Of a DNA stretch of 64,000 nt, positions 32,387-42,989 are shown one piece after another. Below the pieces are notes generated by a model. The model was not told the origin of the DNA. It saw only the letters and a list, made by a program, of their open reading frames with translations, and ran no database searches. The DNA lies in contig DASVLX010000245.1 in NCBI GenBank assembly GCA_036384655.1, forward strand, positions 1 to 64,000. Direction: 5' to 3'. The DNA is from DASVLX01 sp036384655. Its GTDB lineage: Bacteria; Actinomycetota; Actinomycetes; Mycobacteriales; Pseudonocardiaceae. Both the position numbers and the translations under genes were made by a program. Positions within the stretch are counted from its first letter, which is position 1. Each line of letters opens with the position of its first letter.

Positions 32387-33594
32387 ACCTGGGACCGTAC
32401 CGATTCGGTGGGATCAGCTGCGGGCGCGACCGCCCTGCACAGGATCGCGGTGGGTGTGTGGTCGATGCGGGTGAGCACCACGGTGGCCGACTCGGTGCCG
32501 GCGAGCTTGAGCCGGCGTCGCAACATGTCCGGCTCGACGGCCAGCCCGCGCACCAGGATCTCCAACCGGCCCACCCCACGGCGGCGCAGCGTCGCGCGCA
32601 GTGCCTTCTCCGTATATTTGCCGTGCTCGATGACCTCGAACGCGCGCACACCCGGCGGTGGCGCGTCGCCGGTCAGGTAGGCGATCCTGGGATCAAGCTG
32701 TGCCAGGTCGTGCCGGGCCGCGTAGTGCCGCACGAGCCCGGCGCGCACCACGGCGCCGTCCGGGTCCACGATCCACCGCCCGACCGGCCGCACCGGGCAG
32801 TCGTCCGGCTCCGCGTCCGTGATCGTCCACATCGGACGCCCGGTGCGCAGCACGGTGGCCCGCCGGGTCACCCCGGGCGTGCCCAGATTGTCTGTCCACA
32901 GCACGGCCTCGCGGACCTGCCCGTCCCAGGACACCAGCTCGATCTCGGCCGCCCAGGGCACGGCGGCGAAGTCCATGCCCGGCGACGCCTTCACCACCAG
33001 CGGCCGGCCGGCATACACATCGGCGAGTTCCGTCAACGGCGGCACCAGGTCGTCCGGCCGCCAGCGCCGCCGGCCGCTGTCGTCCCGCCGGGCCGGATCG
33101 GCGAACACCACGGTGTCCCGGGTGACCGGCCGCAGCGCGTCGGCCACCACCAGCAGCGGCCCGACACCGGCGACCGCGCAGTTGTGTTCCGCCATGGCCA
33201 ATCGAACCGGATCGAGATCCGAACCCACGCACCGTCCGGCGGCGGTCGCCGCGACGGCCAGATCGGCACCGATCGAGCAGGTCACGTCGTGCACATCCCG
33301 GCCGCGCAGCCGGCTGGCCCGGTGCTCGGCCACCGGGGTCGCGGTGGCCTGTTGCAGTGCCGCGTCGGTGAACAGCCACTCCCCCGCGTCCGCGAGTTTG
33401 GCCATCGCGCGGCGGCGCAGCACGGCGGTCTCGACCACGGCGGCGGCGTGCTCGCCCGCGACCGCTCTGGCCCGGGCTACATCGGCCAGTCGGCTGGCCT
33501 CGGTCAGCGGCGAGTCCGCCAACGCGGCCAGCGCCGACACGCCGGCCGGACCGCGCAGATAGGCCACCTCGGCCAGCGAGAACCGGTACGCCAC
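32383..33594 (-). CDS. THUMP-like domain SAM methyltransferase-fold protein (Rv3037c-like)
   Basis: A 403-residue protein with a methyltransferase fold in the middle (VHDVTCSIGADLAVAATAAG, VGSDLDPVRLAMAEHN and VFADPARRD) and a C-terminal THUMP-like part (EILVRGLAVEPDMLRRRL). This suggests RNA methylation, target unknown. A GTG five bases after the upstream methyltransferase stop is the natural start; the frame remains open further upstream but only inside that gene. Confidence 0.82.
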   Translation of the reverse strand: MAYRFSLAEVAYLRGPAGVSALAALADSPLTEASRLADVARARAVAGEHAAAVVETAVLRRRAMAKLADAGEWLFTDAALQQATATPVAEHRASRLRGRDVHDVTCSIGADLAVAATAAGRCVGSDLDPVRLAMAEHNCAVAGVGPLLVVADALRPVTRDTVVFADPARRDDSGRRRWRPDDLVPPLTELADVYAGRPLVVKASPGMDFAAVPWAAEIELVSWDGQVREAVLWTDNLGTPGVTRRATVLRTGRPMWTITDAEPDDCPVRPVGRWIVDPDGAVVRAGLVRHYAARHDLAQLDPRIAYLTGDAPPPGVRAFEVIEHGKYTEKALRATLRRRGVGRLEILVRGLAVEPDMLRRRLKLAGTESATVVLTRIDHTPTAILCRAVAPAADPTESVRSQV

Positions 33595-33599
33595 GCGGT

Positions 33600-34592
33600 C
33601 TAGCTCGGCTTGGTGCCGGTCAGCAGCACGTTGTAGAAGAGCTTCCGGGGCACGATCCCGGTCAGCACCTTCTCGTCCAACCAGGACAGTGTCTGCCACG
33701 CCCGGTACGCGAACATGGCCCAGTTCCAACCGAGTTTGTCCGGCGGAACGGCGGCCTCGAAGGTACGCACCGGCCAGCCGAACAGCGCGGCGGTGAACTC
33801 CTCGGTGACCACGCGGACGTGCGCGGCACCCGCCCGCCGGGCCATCCGTTCCAGTTCGGACGGATCGAACGTGTGCAGGTCGACCACGGACTCCAGGGCC
33901 GCCGCGCGGGACGACTCGTCCAGTTCCTTCTTCGGCCGACGCCATGCCTCAAGCCCGGGCAGCCGGGTGATCCTGGTGGTCAGCCACCAGGTGGCCTGGC
34001 CGAGCTTGCGGGCGTAGAGGTCGCCGATCCTGCTCGGCTCGCCCGCGAACACGAACCGGCCGCCCGGTTTCAGCACCCGCAGCACCTCGCGCAGCGCGGC
34101 CGGCACGTCCGGAATGTGGTGCAGCACGGCATGCCCGACGACCAGATCGAAGGTGTCGTCGTCGTAGGGGATCCGCTCGGCGTCGGCCACCCGGCCGTCC
34201 ACCGGCAGCCCCAGCATCTCGGCGTTGTGCAGGGCCACCCGGACCATGCCCGGCGACAGGTCGGTGACCGAGCCCTTCTCCGCCACCCCGGCCTGCATCA
34301 GGTTGAGCAGGAAGAACCCGGTTCCGCTGCCGAGTTCCATCGCCCTCGGATAAGGCCAGCCCCTGCTGCCGGCGACCGCGCGGAACCGGCCGACCGCGTA
34401 GTCCACGCACCGCTTGTCGTACGAGATCGACCACTTCTCGTCGTACGTGCCGGCTTCCCAGTCGTGGTACAGGACGTTGGCCAGCTTCGGGTCGTGCCAG
34501 GCCGCCTCGATCTGCTCGGCGGTCGCGTGCGGGTTCGGGACCGGGTCCGCGTCCACGGTCGGCCCGGTCGGCTCAATGGTCGGGTCCGACAT
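33600..34592 (-). CDS. Class I SAM-dependent methyltransferase (Rv3038c-like)
   Basis: A 330-residue methyltransferase: MELGSGTGFFLLNLMQAG (motif I, about 94-110), DLSPGMV, then FDLVVGHAVLHHIPD and a Methyltransf_11-type core, with a longer C-terminal domain that holds several Trp-rich segments. The substrate is unknown. It lies four bases behind the enoyl-CoA hydratase gene. Confidence 0.88.
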   Translation of the reverse strand: MSDPTIEPTGPTVDADPVPNPHATAEQIEAAWHDPKLANVLYHDWEAGTYDEKWSISYDKRCVDYAVGRFRAVAGSRGWPYPRAMELGSGTGFFLLNLMQAGVAEKGSVTDLSPGMVRVALHNAEMLGLPVDGRVADAERIPYDDDTFDLVVGHAVLHHIPDVPAALREVLRVLKPGGRFVFAGEPSRIGDLYARKLGQATWWLTTRITRLPGLEAWRRPKKELDESSRAAALESVVDLHTFDPSELERMARRAGAAHVRVVTEEFTAALFGWPVRTFEAAVPPDKLGWNWAMFAYRAWQTLSWLDEKVLTGIVPRKLFYNVLLTGTKPS

Positions 34593-34595
34593 GAT

Positions 34596-35375
34596 TCACC
34601 GTCCGGTGAACTTGGCCTTACCCGGACCGTTCTCGATGAACGACCGCATGCCGATCTTCTGGTCCTCGGTCGCGAACAGCGCCGCGAACAGCGAACTCTC
34701 CAGCCTCAGCCCGCTGCGCAGATCGCCGTCCAGGCCGCCGTCGATGGCCGCCTTGGCCGCCGCGATCGCCCGGCCGGCGCCGTTGACGAACTGCTTGGCC
34801 CAGGTCAGCGCGGCGTTGTAGACGTCGTCGGTGGGGACCACCTCGTCGACCAGACCGATCCGCAGCGCCTCGTCGGACTTCACGATCCGGCCGCTGAACA
34901 CCAGATCCTTGGCGCGGCTTGGGCCGACCAGCCGAGCCAGCCGCTGGGTGCCGCCACCGCCGGGGATGATGCCGAGCAGGATCTCGGGCTGGCCGAGCTT
35001 GACGTTGTCGGCCACGACACGCCGGTCGGCCGCCAGCGCGATCTCCATGCCGCCACCGAGGGCGTAACCGGTGATCGCCGCGACGGTCGGCTTCGGGATG
35101 TCGGCGACCGCGCTCAACGCGTCGGAGATCGCGTTCGCCCGGGAGGCCATCTCGGAGTAGCTCAGCTCGGCCATCTCCTTGATGTCCGCGCCTCCGGCGA
35201 AGCTCTTCGGGCCGCCGTACACGATCACCGCGTGGATGTCCTCGCGGCGGGCGGCCTCCTGGGCGGCATCCCACAGCTCGGTCTGGAGCTGCGCGTTCAG
35301 TGCGTTGACCGGAGGCCGGTCCAGCCGGATCGTGCCGATCCCACCGTCCACCTCAAGGCGTACGAACTCACCCAC
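34596..35375 (-). CDS. Enoyl-CoA hydratase/isomerase family protein (EchA17-like)
   Basis: A 259-residue crotonase-fold enzyme. The oxyanion-hole stretches GGPKSFAGGADIKEM (about 55-69) and AITGYALGGGMEIALA (about 99-114), and Glu residues near 117 and 137 (in GQPEILLGIIPGGGG), fit an active enoyl-CoA hydratase. It likely works in beta-oxidation. First gene of a run with the two methyltransferase-fold genes and the acyltransferase. Confidence 0.93.
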   Translation of the reverse strand: MGEFVRLEVDGGIGTIRLDRPPVNALNAQLQTELWDAAQEAARREDIHAVIVYGGPKSFAGGADIKEMAELSYSEMASRANAISDALSAVADIPKPTVAAITGYALGGGMEIALAADRRVVADNVKLGQPEILLGIIPGGGGTQRLARLVGPSRAKDLVFSGRIVKSDEALRIGLVDEVVPTDDVYNAALTWAKQFVNGAGRAIAAAKAAIDGGLDGDLRSGLRLESSLFAALFATEDQKIGMRSFIENGPGKAKFTGR

Positions 35376-35443
35376 CGAGCTGCCTCCTGTCGTCGTTGAC
35401 GGCGATGTCGACCTAGTCCGACCGCACGTCGCAGGATCGCACG

Positions 35444-36298
35444 TTATCGCGCGGTGGCCCGCCGTGCGAAGTACCTGTCGCCGATCTTCTCCAGTTCAAG
35501 CTGCTGGCCGAACGTCGCGGACAGGTTGTCCGCGGTGAGCACGTCGTCGAGCAGGCCGCCGGCGACCACCTTGCCGGAGCGCAGCAGCAGGACATGCGTG
35601 AAGCCCGGCGGGATCTCCTCGACATGGTGGGTGACAAGCACGGTCGCCGGCGCCTCCGGATCGAAGGCCAGCGCGGACAGCCGGGCCACCAGATCCTCGC
35701 GGCCGCCCAGGTCCAGGCCGGCGGCCGGCTCGTCGAGCAGCAGCAGCTCGGGATCGGTCATCAGCGCCCGGGCGATCAGAACGCGCTTGCGCTCGCCGGA
35801 GGACAACGTGCCGAAGGCACGGTCAGCGAGATGCGCCACACCCAACGTGTTCAACATCTCGGTCGCCCGCTGCTGGTCAACCGTGTCGTATTCCTCACGC
35901 CACCGGCCGACCACCGCGTAGCCGGCGCTGATCACGACGTCCCGGACGAGCTCCTCATGCGGCACCCGGCTGATCAGATCGGCGGTGCACAGCCCGATCC
36001 GCGGCCGCAGTTCGAACACGTCCGTCCGGCCCAGCTTCTCGCCGAGGATCCACACGCTGCCCCGGGTCGGGTGCAGCTCGCCACCCGCGATCCTCAGCAA
36101 AGTGCTCTTACCAGCGCCGTTGGCACCCAGAATGACCCACCGTTCGTCCAGTTCGACCGACCAGTCGATGCCGGACAGCAACTGCGTGTGTCCTCGGCGT
36201 ACGCCGACGCCGCGCATCCGCAGGACAAGATCTGGATTGAGATCCGTGTCCAGGTCGGCGCCGTCCGTGTCGGCCGAGTCAGTGGTGTGCCCCGTCAT
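35444..36298 (-). CDS. ABC transporter ATP-binding protein (Rv3041c-like)
   Basis: A 284-residue ATPase with Walker A GANGAGKST (58-66), signature LSSGE (185-189), Walker B LLLLDEP (Asp209, Glu210) and the H-loop His244. No membrane partner is nearby. The N-terminus is rich in Asp/Thr. The ATG at 36298 was chosen; another lies three codons upstream. Soluble ABC ATPases of this type in actinobacteria have unknown partners. Confidence 0.88.
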   Translation of the reverse strand: MTGHTTDSADTDGADLDTDLNPDLVLRMRGVGVRRGHTQLLSGIDWSVELDERWVILGANGAGKSTLLRIAGGELHPTRGSVWILGEKLGRTDVFELRPRIGLCTADLISRVPHEELVRDVVISAGYAVVGRWREEYDTVDQQRATEMLNTLGVAHLADRAFGTLSSGERKRVLIARALMTDPELLLLDEPAAGLDLGGREDLVARLSALAFDPEAPATVLVTHHVEEIPPGFTHVLLLRSGKVVAGGLLDDVLTADNLSATFGQQLELEKIGDRYFARRATAR

Positions 36299-36418
36299 AA
36301 GGCCCATTGTGACGTTGTGCCGCGGCGTCCGGTCAGCCGACCCTTGACGGTCAACCGGCGATTGCCATGTGTTCAACATTTCCGTCGACGCGGGCCCGGC
36401 AGTCTGGACAATGGGAGC

Positions 36419-38626
<2,208 letters not shown>

Positions 38627-38791
38627 TCTGCGTCATGTTCGCATCGCTTTCCGCCTGGCGCGACCGGACGACAGACCTGGTCAGGGTCGCGTCCGGACGG
38701 TGTATCGGCGCGCGGTGCGGACAGTTCGGGCGGTAGTTCACCGCCGAGGCTGATATCGCGTCGCGGCCGACACCGTCCTTTCACACCATCG
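38627..38791. other. Intergenic, nothing identified
   Basis: The stretch after glgX has no hairpin or coding frame I can support. Composition is slightly less G+C-rich than the genes. Confidence 0.5.
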
Positions 38792-38947
38792 ATGCTACGA
38801 GTGCCGCCATCGATTCCCTTGTCGATGCCACTACCGCTGCTCACGGAAAGCCGAATCGACATGACCGCCATTCCAGAATTGGCCACGCCCACCATTCCGG
38901 CACTCGACGTGAATCCGGATATCGACGAGCAACTACGCCTCGGCTGA
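38792..38947 (+). CDS. Possible small peptide gene (51 aa, or 28 aa from an inner ATG)
   Basis: A frame starting MLRVPPSIPLSMPLPLL, with an inner ATG at 38861 giving MTAIPELATPTIPALD and then VNPDIDEQLRLG. A GGAAAG element lies ten bases before the inner ATG. The peptide is Pro/Ile/Leu/Asp-rich and lacks Cys. It lies between glgX and a small XRE gene. I do not recognise it; it could be a small structural or precursor peptide, or chance. Confidence 0.3.
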   Translation: MLRVPPSIPLSMPLPLLTESRIDMTAIPELATPTIPALDVNPDIDEQLRLG

Positions 38948-39046
38948 TCGGGGCGGCCCGCCGCGCTGCACTGAGCAGAGCGCTCTCGCGGAGAAACCAC
39001 CCCGCCGTGCGACTGCCGGCGAAGGCCGCCGCCGGCTACCGTTTGA

Positions 39047-39313
39047 TCATGCCTCGGGACTCCGGCCGACCGGCCTGTGACCGGCGCACAGCGCCGCGAC
39101 AAGCTCACCCATCGGCGCATTCGCGCTGTGTGCGATTGCATGCAGTATTCGCACTGTCGGATTCCCGCGACCCTGCTCGATATCGATCAACGTTCGACGG
39201 CTCACGCCGGACCGCTCGGCGAGTGCCTCCAGAGTGAGTCCGGCGGCGAGCCTGGCCCGGGCAACCTCGACCCCCAGTGCGGCGAAATTCGCCGGCGGTG
39301 GGGGTTCGGTCAC
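39047..39313 (-). CDS. Small XRE-family transcriptional regulator
   Basis: An 88-residue protein consisting mostly of a helix-turn-helix (about 15-70, RLAAGLTLEALAERSGVSRR, DIEQGRGNPT). The GTG start follows from the family length. It is divergent from the EspG-like gene. Direct repeats AGTGCAG lie in the gap and may be its binding sites, allowing auto-control and control of the EspG-like gene. Confidence 0.88.
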   Translation of the reverse strand: MTEPPPPANFAALGVEVARARLAAGLTLEALAERSGVSRRTLIDIEQGRGNPTVRILHAIAHSANAPMGELVAALCAGHRPVGRSPEA

Positions 39314-39348
39314 GAGAACTGAGCCTCATGCCTACCCAGGCATTTGTC

Positions 39349-39374
39349 AGTGCAGTATATTGCCCTAAGTGCAG
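39349..39374. promoter_or_regulatory. Direct repeat AGTGCAG x2 between XRE and EspG-like genes
   Basis: Two exact copies of AGTGCAG, 19 bp apart start to start (about two helical turns), in the divergent gap with an A+T-rich TATATTG between them. A plausible XRE operator. Confidence 0.35.
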
Positions 39375-39445
39375 ACGTATGCACCGTAGCTGATCACCTC
39401 GGTGCATGCTCGCGACCGACTGGCGAATCGACTCTGGGGCGGACG

Positions 39446-40183
39446 ATGGCCGACGGATTTCGCGCGGACAACGATCAACGCGGCTATACACACCTTCCGT
39501 CCGATTTCGCGCATTTGCTCGATCTGCAGGCCGACCATGAAGCACCCAGGGCAGCCGCACGGGCCGTTGACGACTGGTTCGCCGGACGGCTCGATCCCAC
39601 GACGCGACCGCTCTGGGAGGTCGACGGGCGCCTGTACCTCGGACCGAGCCAACCACGGATCACCGTGCTCGTGGCCTCCACCGGCACGATCGCGGTCCGC
39701 GCCATGCTGCGCCGCGACATGCTGGTACTGATCAGCGTCGATCCGGCCGACGCCACACATCTCGTTCAGGCGGTCGTCTCCGTGCTGCCAGCCTGTCAGC
39801 CAGGTGGGGGCATGCCGATCAGCCTGCCCGCCGAGCAGTTGGACCGGGCGGTCGAGCACGCCGGCTCGAATCCCTATGTTCTCCGGGACCGTCTCGTGGC
39901 CCGCGGGGTCAACCGCGATGACGCACGCCGACTCGCCCTCGTGCTGAGTACCCGGCGACGGGTCGGGACATTCGGCATGACCCATATGCCCGCGCGAGGA
40001 AAACGGTTACGTGCCAAGCACGCCGTCACGTTCTTCGATGCCCAGGACGGCCAGCATGTCGGCCGCTATCTGTTCACTCGCAAACCCGAGGCGAACGGCT
40101 GGCGGATCGTTCTGGCCGGCACCGACACCGCCAGACTGGTCAGCGAGATCAGCCAGCTTCGGCACCAACTCCCGGACGGGTGA
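39446..40183 (+). CDS. EspG-like ESX secretion-associated protein
   Basis: A protein of about 245 residues. The layout fits the EspG family of type VII secretion chaperones, which hold substrates before export: an N-terminal strand-rich part with GTIAVRAMLRRDMLVLISVD, a middle helical region, and a C-terminal part with RVGTFGMTHMPARGKRLRA and DGQHVGRYLFTRK. The match is based on general pattern and is moderate. No PE/PPE gene is seen next to it; the WXG100 pair lies 8 kb away. The start ATG could also be further upstream. Confidence 0.6.
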   Translation: MADGFRADNDQRGYTHLPSDFAHLLDLQADHEAPRAAARAVDDWFAGRLDPTTRPLWEVDGRLYLGPSQPRITVLVASTGTIAVRAMLRRDMLVLISVDPADATHLVQAVVSVLPACQPGGGMPISLPAEQLDRAVEHAGSNPYVLRDRLVARGVNRDDARRLALVLSTRRRVGTFGMTHMPARGKRLRAKHAVTFFDAQDGQHVGRYLFTRKPEANGWRIVLAGTDTARLVSEISQLRHQLPDG

Positions 40184-40205
40184 GACGGCGGCGGACGCAC
40201 CGGTA

Positions 40206-40239
40206 GTTCTCAGGGCCGCCGAACGGCGACCCTGAGAAC
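40206..40239. terminator. Bidirectional terminator between EspG-like gene and glgP
   Basis: GTTCTCAGGG pairs with CCCTGAGAAC, and the enclosed CGCCG/CGGCG extends the stem around an AA loop. The two genes converge here. Confidence 0.8.
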
Positions 40240-40261
40240 CCCGAACATCACGACGAACCTC

Positions 40262-42817
40262 TCAGGCCAGGACGACCTTGCCGAGTTCGGCGGGGGTGGC
40301 GAGCAGGTCGTGCCGGGGCAGCACGCGGACGGTGTAGCCAAGCGCGCCGATATGCGGCAGCCGGACATCACCGACGTACTCACCCTTGCCGGCCGGCTTC
40401 AGCGAGACGGCGACCGGTTCGTGCAGCTCGTCCCGGTCGTCCACCTGACCGACGATCGCCTGGACGTCCACATCGGAGGGACGCAACCCGTCCAGCTCGA
40501 CGGTCGCCCGCACGCCGACGGTGGATCCGATCACCGGTGGGTTGGTGCCGTCCAGTTCCAGATCGGCGCCGGTGACGCGGACCCGAGGCCAGGCGGCGGC
40601 GACCCGCTCGCGGTACTCGGCCAGTTGCCGGGCACCCGAGAAGCCGTCCTCGCGCACGGCGATGGCCGACGCGGTGGCCGGCAGGTAGTAGTTCTCCGCG
40701 TACTCCTTGACCATTCGAGACGCCTGCAGCTTCGGCCCGAGCGTGCCCAGGGTGTGCCGGACCATGGCCATCCAGCGGCCGGGCACGTCGTCCTCGCCGC
40801 GGTCGTAGAACAGCGGCGCGACCTGCCCACCGAGCAGCTCGTACAGCGCGGCGGCCTCCAGGTCGTCCCGCCGGTCCGGGTCGGCGACGCCGTCCGCGGT
40901 GGGGATCGCCCAGCCGTTGGAGCCGTCGTAGCACTCGTCCCACCAACCGTCCCGAATGGACAGGTTGAGCCCGCCGTTGAGCGCGGCCTTCATGCCGGAG
41001 GTGCCACACGCCTCCAGCGGCCGGGTCGGGTTGTTCAGCCAGACATCGCAGCCCCAGTACAGGTACCGGGCCATCGACATGTCGTAGTCGGGCAGGAACA
41101 CGATGCGGTGCCGGACAGTCGGGTCGTCGGCGAACCGCACGATCTGCTGGATCAGTGCCTTGCCGGCGTCGTCGGCCGGGTGCGACTTGCCGGCGACCAC
41201 GATCTGCACCGGCCGCTCGGAGTGCAGCAGCAGACCGCGCAGCCGCTCCGGGTCGCGCAGCATCAGCGTCAACCGCTTGTAGGTGGGCACCCGGCGGGCG
41301 AACCCGACGGTGAGCACATCCGGGTCGAACACCGAGTCCACCCAGCCCAGTTCCAGCGCGGAGGCGCCACGCTGCAACCAGGTGGCGCGCAGCCGCCGGC
41401 GGATGTCGTCGACGAGCTTGGCGCGCAGCGTGCAGCGCAGCTCCCACAGCATCGCGTCGCTGACGGACTGCAGGGCGTCCAGGCCGCCCGCCACGACCTC
41501 GGTGTCGCCGCCGACCAGCCGGGTCAGCTCGCGGGCCGCCCAGGTCGGGCCATGCACGCCGTTGGTGACCGAGCCGATCGGCACCTCGGAGCTGTCGAAG
41601 CCCGGCCACAGGCCACCGAACATCGCCCGGCTCACCCGGCCGTGCAGCTGGGACACGCCGTTGGCGCGCTGCGCCAGCCGCAGGCCCATGTGCGCCATGT
41701 TGAACATGCCGGGGTTCTCCTCGGAACCCAGCGCCAGCACGCGCTGCAGCGACACACCGGGCAGCAGGTCCTCAGAGCCGAAGTAGTGCTGCACCAGATC
41801 CACCGGGAACCGGTCGATGCCGGCCGGCACCGGGGTGTGGGTGGTGAACACCGTGCCGGCGCGCACCGCGGACAGCGCCTGGTCGAAGTCCAGTCCGGAG
41901 CCGGTGACCAGCTCGCGGATGCGTTCCAGGCCAAGGAAACCCGCGTGGCCCTCGTTGGTGTGGAACACCTCAGGCTGCGGATGCCCGGTCAGCTCACAGA
42001 ACGTCCGGACCGCGCGGACCCCGCCGACGCCGGCCAGGATCTCCTGCCGGATGCGGTGGTCCTGGTCGCCGCCGTACAGCCGGTCGGTGACGCCACGCAG
42101 GTCCTCGTCGTTCTCCTCGATGTCCGAGTCGAGCAGCAGCAACGGGACCCGGCCGACCTGCGCCTTCCAGATCCTGGCACGCAGCACCCGGCCGCCGGGC
42201 ATCGCCACGTGCACCAGGATCCGGCTGCCGATGTCGTCGGACAGCAGTTCCAGGGGCAGCGCGCGCGGGTCGATCACCGGGTAGTGCTCGACCTGCCAGC
42301 CGTCCAGCGACAGCGACTGCCGGAAGTAGCCGGACCGGTAGAGCAGGCCCACGCCGATCAGCGGCAGGCCTAGGTCGGACGCGGCCTTGAGATGGTCCCC
42401 GGCCAGCACCCCCAGACCACCGGAGTAGTTGGGCAGCGCCTCGTTGACGCCGAACTCCATGGAGAAGTAGGCGATCGAGCCCGGGAACGCGACGCCGTCG
42501 GACGAACCGATCTCCTCCCGCCGGTGCTGGAACCAGCGGGGCTCGGTCAGGTAACGCGTGAGGTCGTCGGCGATTGACCTGGTGCGGGCGAGAAACGCCT
42601 GGTCCGACGCGAGACGGTCAAGGGTGCTGGCCGGCACGTTGGCCAGCAACCGGAGCGGATCATGCCCCGATTTGTCCCATTCCGCCGCGTCGATCGAGGC
42701 GAACAAGTCCTGTGTTGGCGGGTGCCAGGTCCACCGCAGGTTCGTCGCCAGGGAGCGAAGTTCGGCCAGCGGCGCGGGCAGTCCGGCCCGGACGGTGAAG
42801 CGGCGTAGTGCTCTCAC
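40262..42817 (-). CDS. glgP: Alpha-glucan (glycogen/maltodextrin) phosphorylase
   Basis: An 851-residue GT35 phosphorylase. The DUF3417-type N-terminus (AELRSLATNLRWTWHPPTQ), FHTNEGHAGF, SVTNGVHGPTW and the pyridoxal-phosphate lysine in EACGTSGMKAALNGG are present. It releases glucose 1-phosphate from glucan ends. In the GlgE context the same enzyme can also handle maltose 1-phosphate-derived glucan. The GTG at 42817 beginning RALRRFTVRA matches the family start. It is divergent from glgE, 172 bp apart. Confidence 0.94.
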   Translation of the reverse strand: MRALRRFTVRAGLPAPLAELRSLATNLRWTWHPPTQDLFASIDAAEWDKSGHDPLRLLANVPASTLDRLASDQAFLARTRSIADDLTRYLTEPRWFQHRREEIGSSDGVAFPGSIAYFSMEFGVNEALPNYSGGLGVLAGDHLKAASDLGLPLIGVGLLYRSGYFRQSLSLDGWQVEHYPVIDPRALPLELLSDDIGSRILVHVAMPGGRVLRARIWKAQVGRVPLLLLDSDIEENDEDLRGVTDRLYGGDQDHRIRQEILAGVGGVRAVRTFCELTGHPQPEVFHTNEGHAGFLGLERIRELVTGSGLDFDQALSAVRAGTVFTTHTPVPAGIDRFPVDLVQHYFGSEDLLPGVSLQRVLALGSEENPGMFNMAHMGLRLAQRANGVSQLHGRVSRAMFGGLWPGFDSSEVPIGSVTNGVHGPTWAARELTRLVGGDTEVVAGGLDALQSVSDAMLWELRCTLRAKLVDDIRRRLRATWLQRGASALELGWVDSVFDPDVLTVGFARRVPTYKRLTLMLRDPERLRGLLLHSERPVQIVVAGKSHPADDAGKALIQQIVRFADDPTVRHRIVFLPDYDMSMARYLYWGCDVWLNNPTRPLEACGTSGMKAALNGGLNLSIRDGWWDECYDGSNGWAIPTADGVADPDRRDDLEAAALYELLGGQVAPLFYDRGEDDVPGRWMAMVRHTLGTLGPKLQASRMVKEYAENYYLPATASAIAVREDGFSGARQLAEYRERVAAAWPRVRVTGADLELDGTNPPVIGSTVGVRATVELDGLRPSDVDVQAIVGQVDDRDELHEPVAVSLKPAGKGEYVGDVRLPHIGALGYTVRVLPRHDLLATPAELGKVVLA

Positions 42818-42876
42818 AGCAGCGACCTTAACGCGAACGATTAAGAGACTCACAGGGGTTCATCCCCCCGTAACCT

Positions 42877-42900
42877 CGGGTCACCACCCGATCGGGTCAC
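42877..42900. promoter_or_regulatory. Repeat/palindrome in glgP-glgE divergent promoter region
   Basis: CGGGTCAC occurs twice, 16 bp apart, overlapping the perfect 12-bp palindrome ACCCGATCGGGT (42886-42897). Position between divergent breakdown and synthesis genes fits a shared operator. Confidence 0.45.
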
Positions 42901-42989
42901 GGAACGTCAACGACCTGCCCCCCGCACTGCACGATGTCGGACGGAACCGGCACACTGTCTACGGCGGCTGTGAAAAGGAGCGTCATGGC

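Noticed and set aside
33595..33945. Upstream extension of the THUMP-like frame into the methyltransferase gene
   Set aside because: Arg/Gly-rich shadow of the real gene; the GTG right after the methyltransferase stop gives the family length.
35594..36418. Upstream extension of the glgX frame by 275 codons
   Set aside because: The extension is antisense to the ABC ATPase gene and lacks homology; the CBM48 begins just after 36419.
40310..42373. 687-codon open frame antisense to glgP
   Set aside because: GlgP is complete and motif-rich on the other strand; the antisense frame is an effect of GC-rich third positions and gives a low-complexity His/Gln/Arg product.
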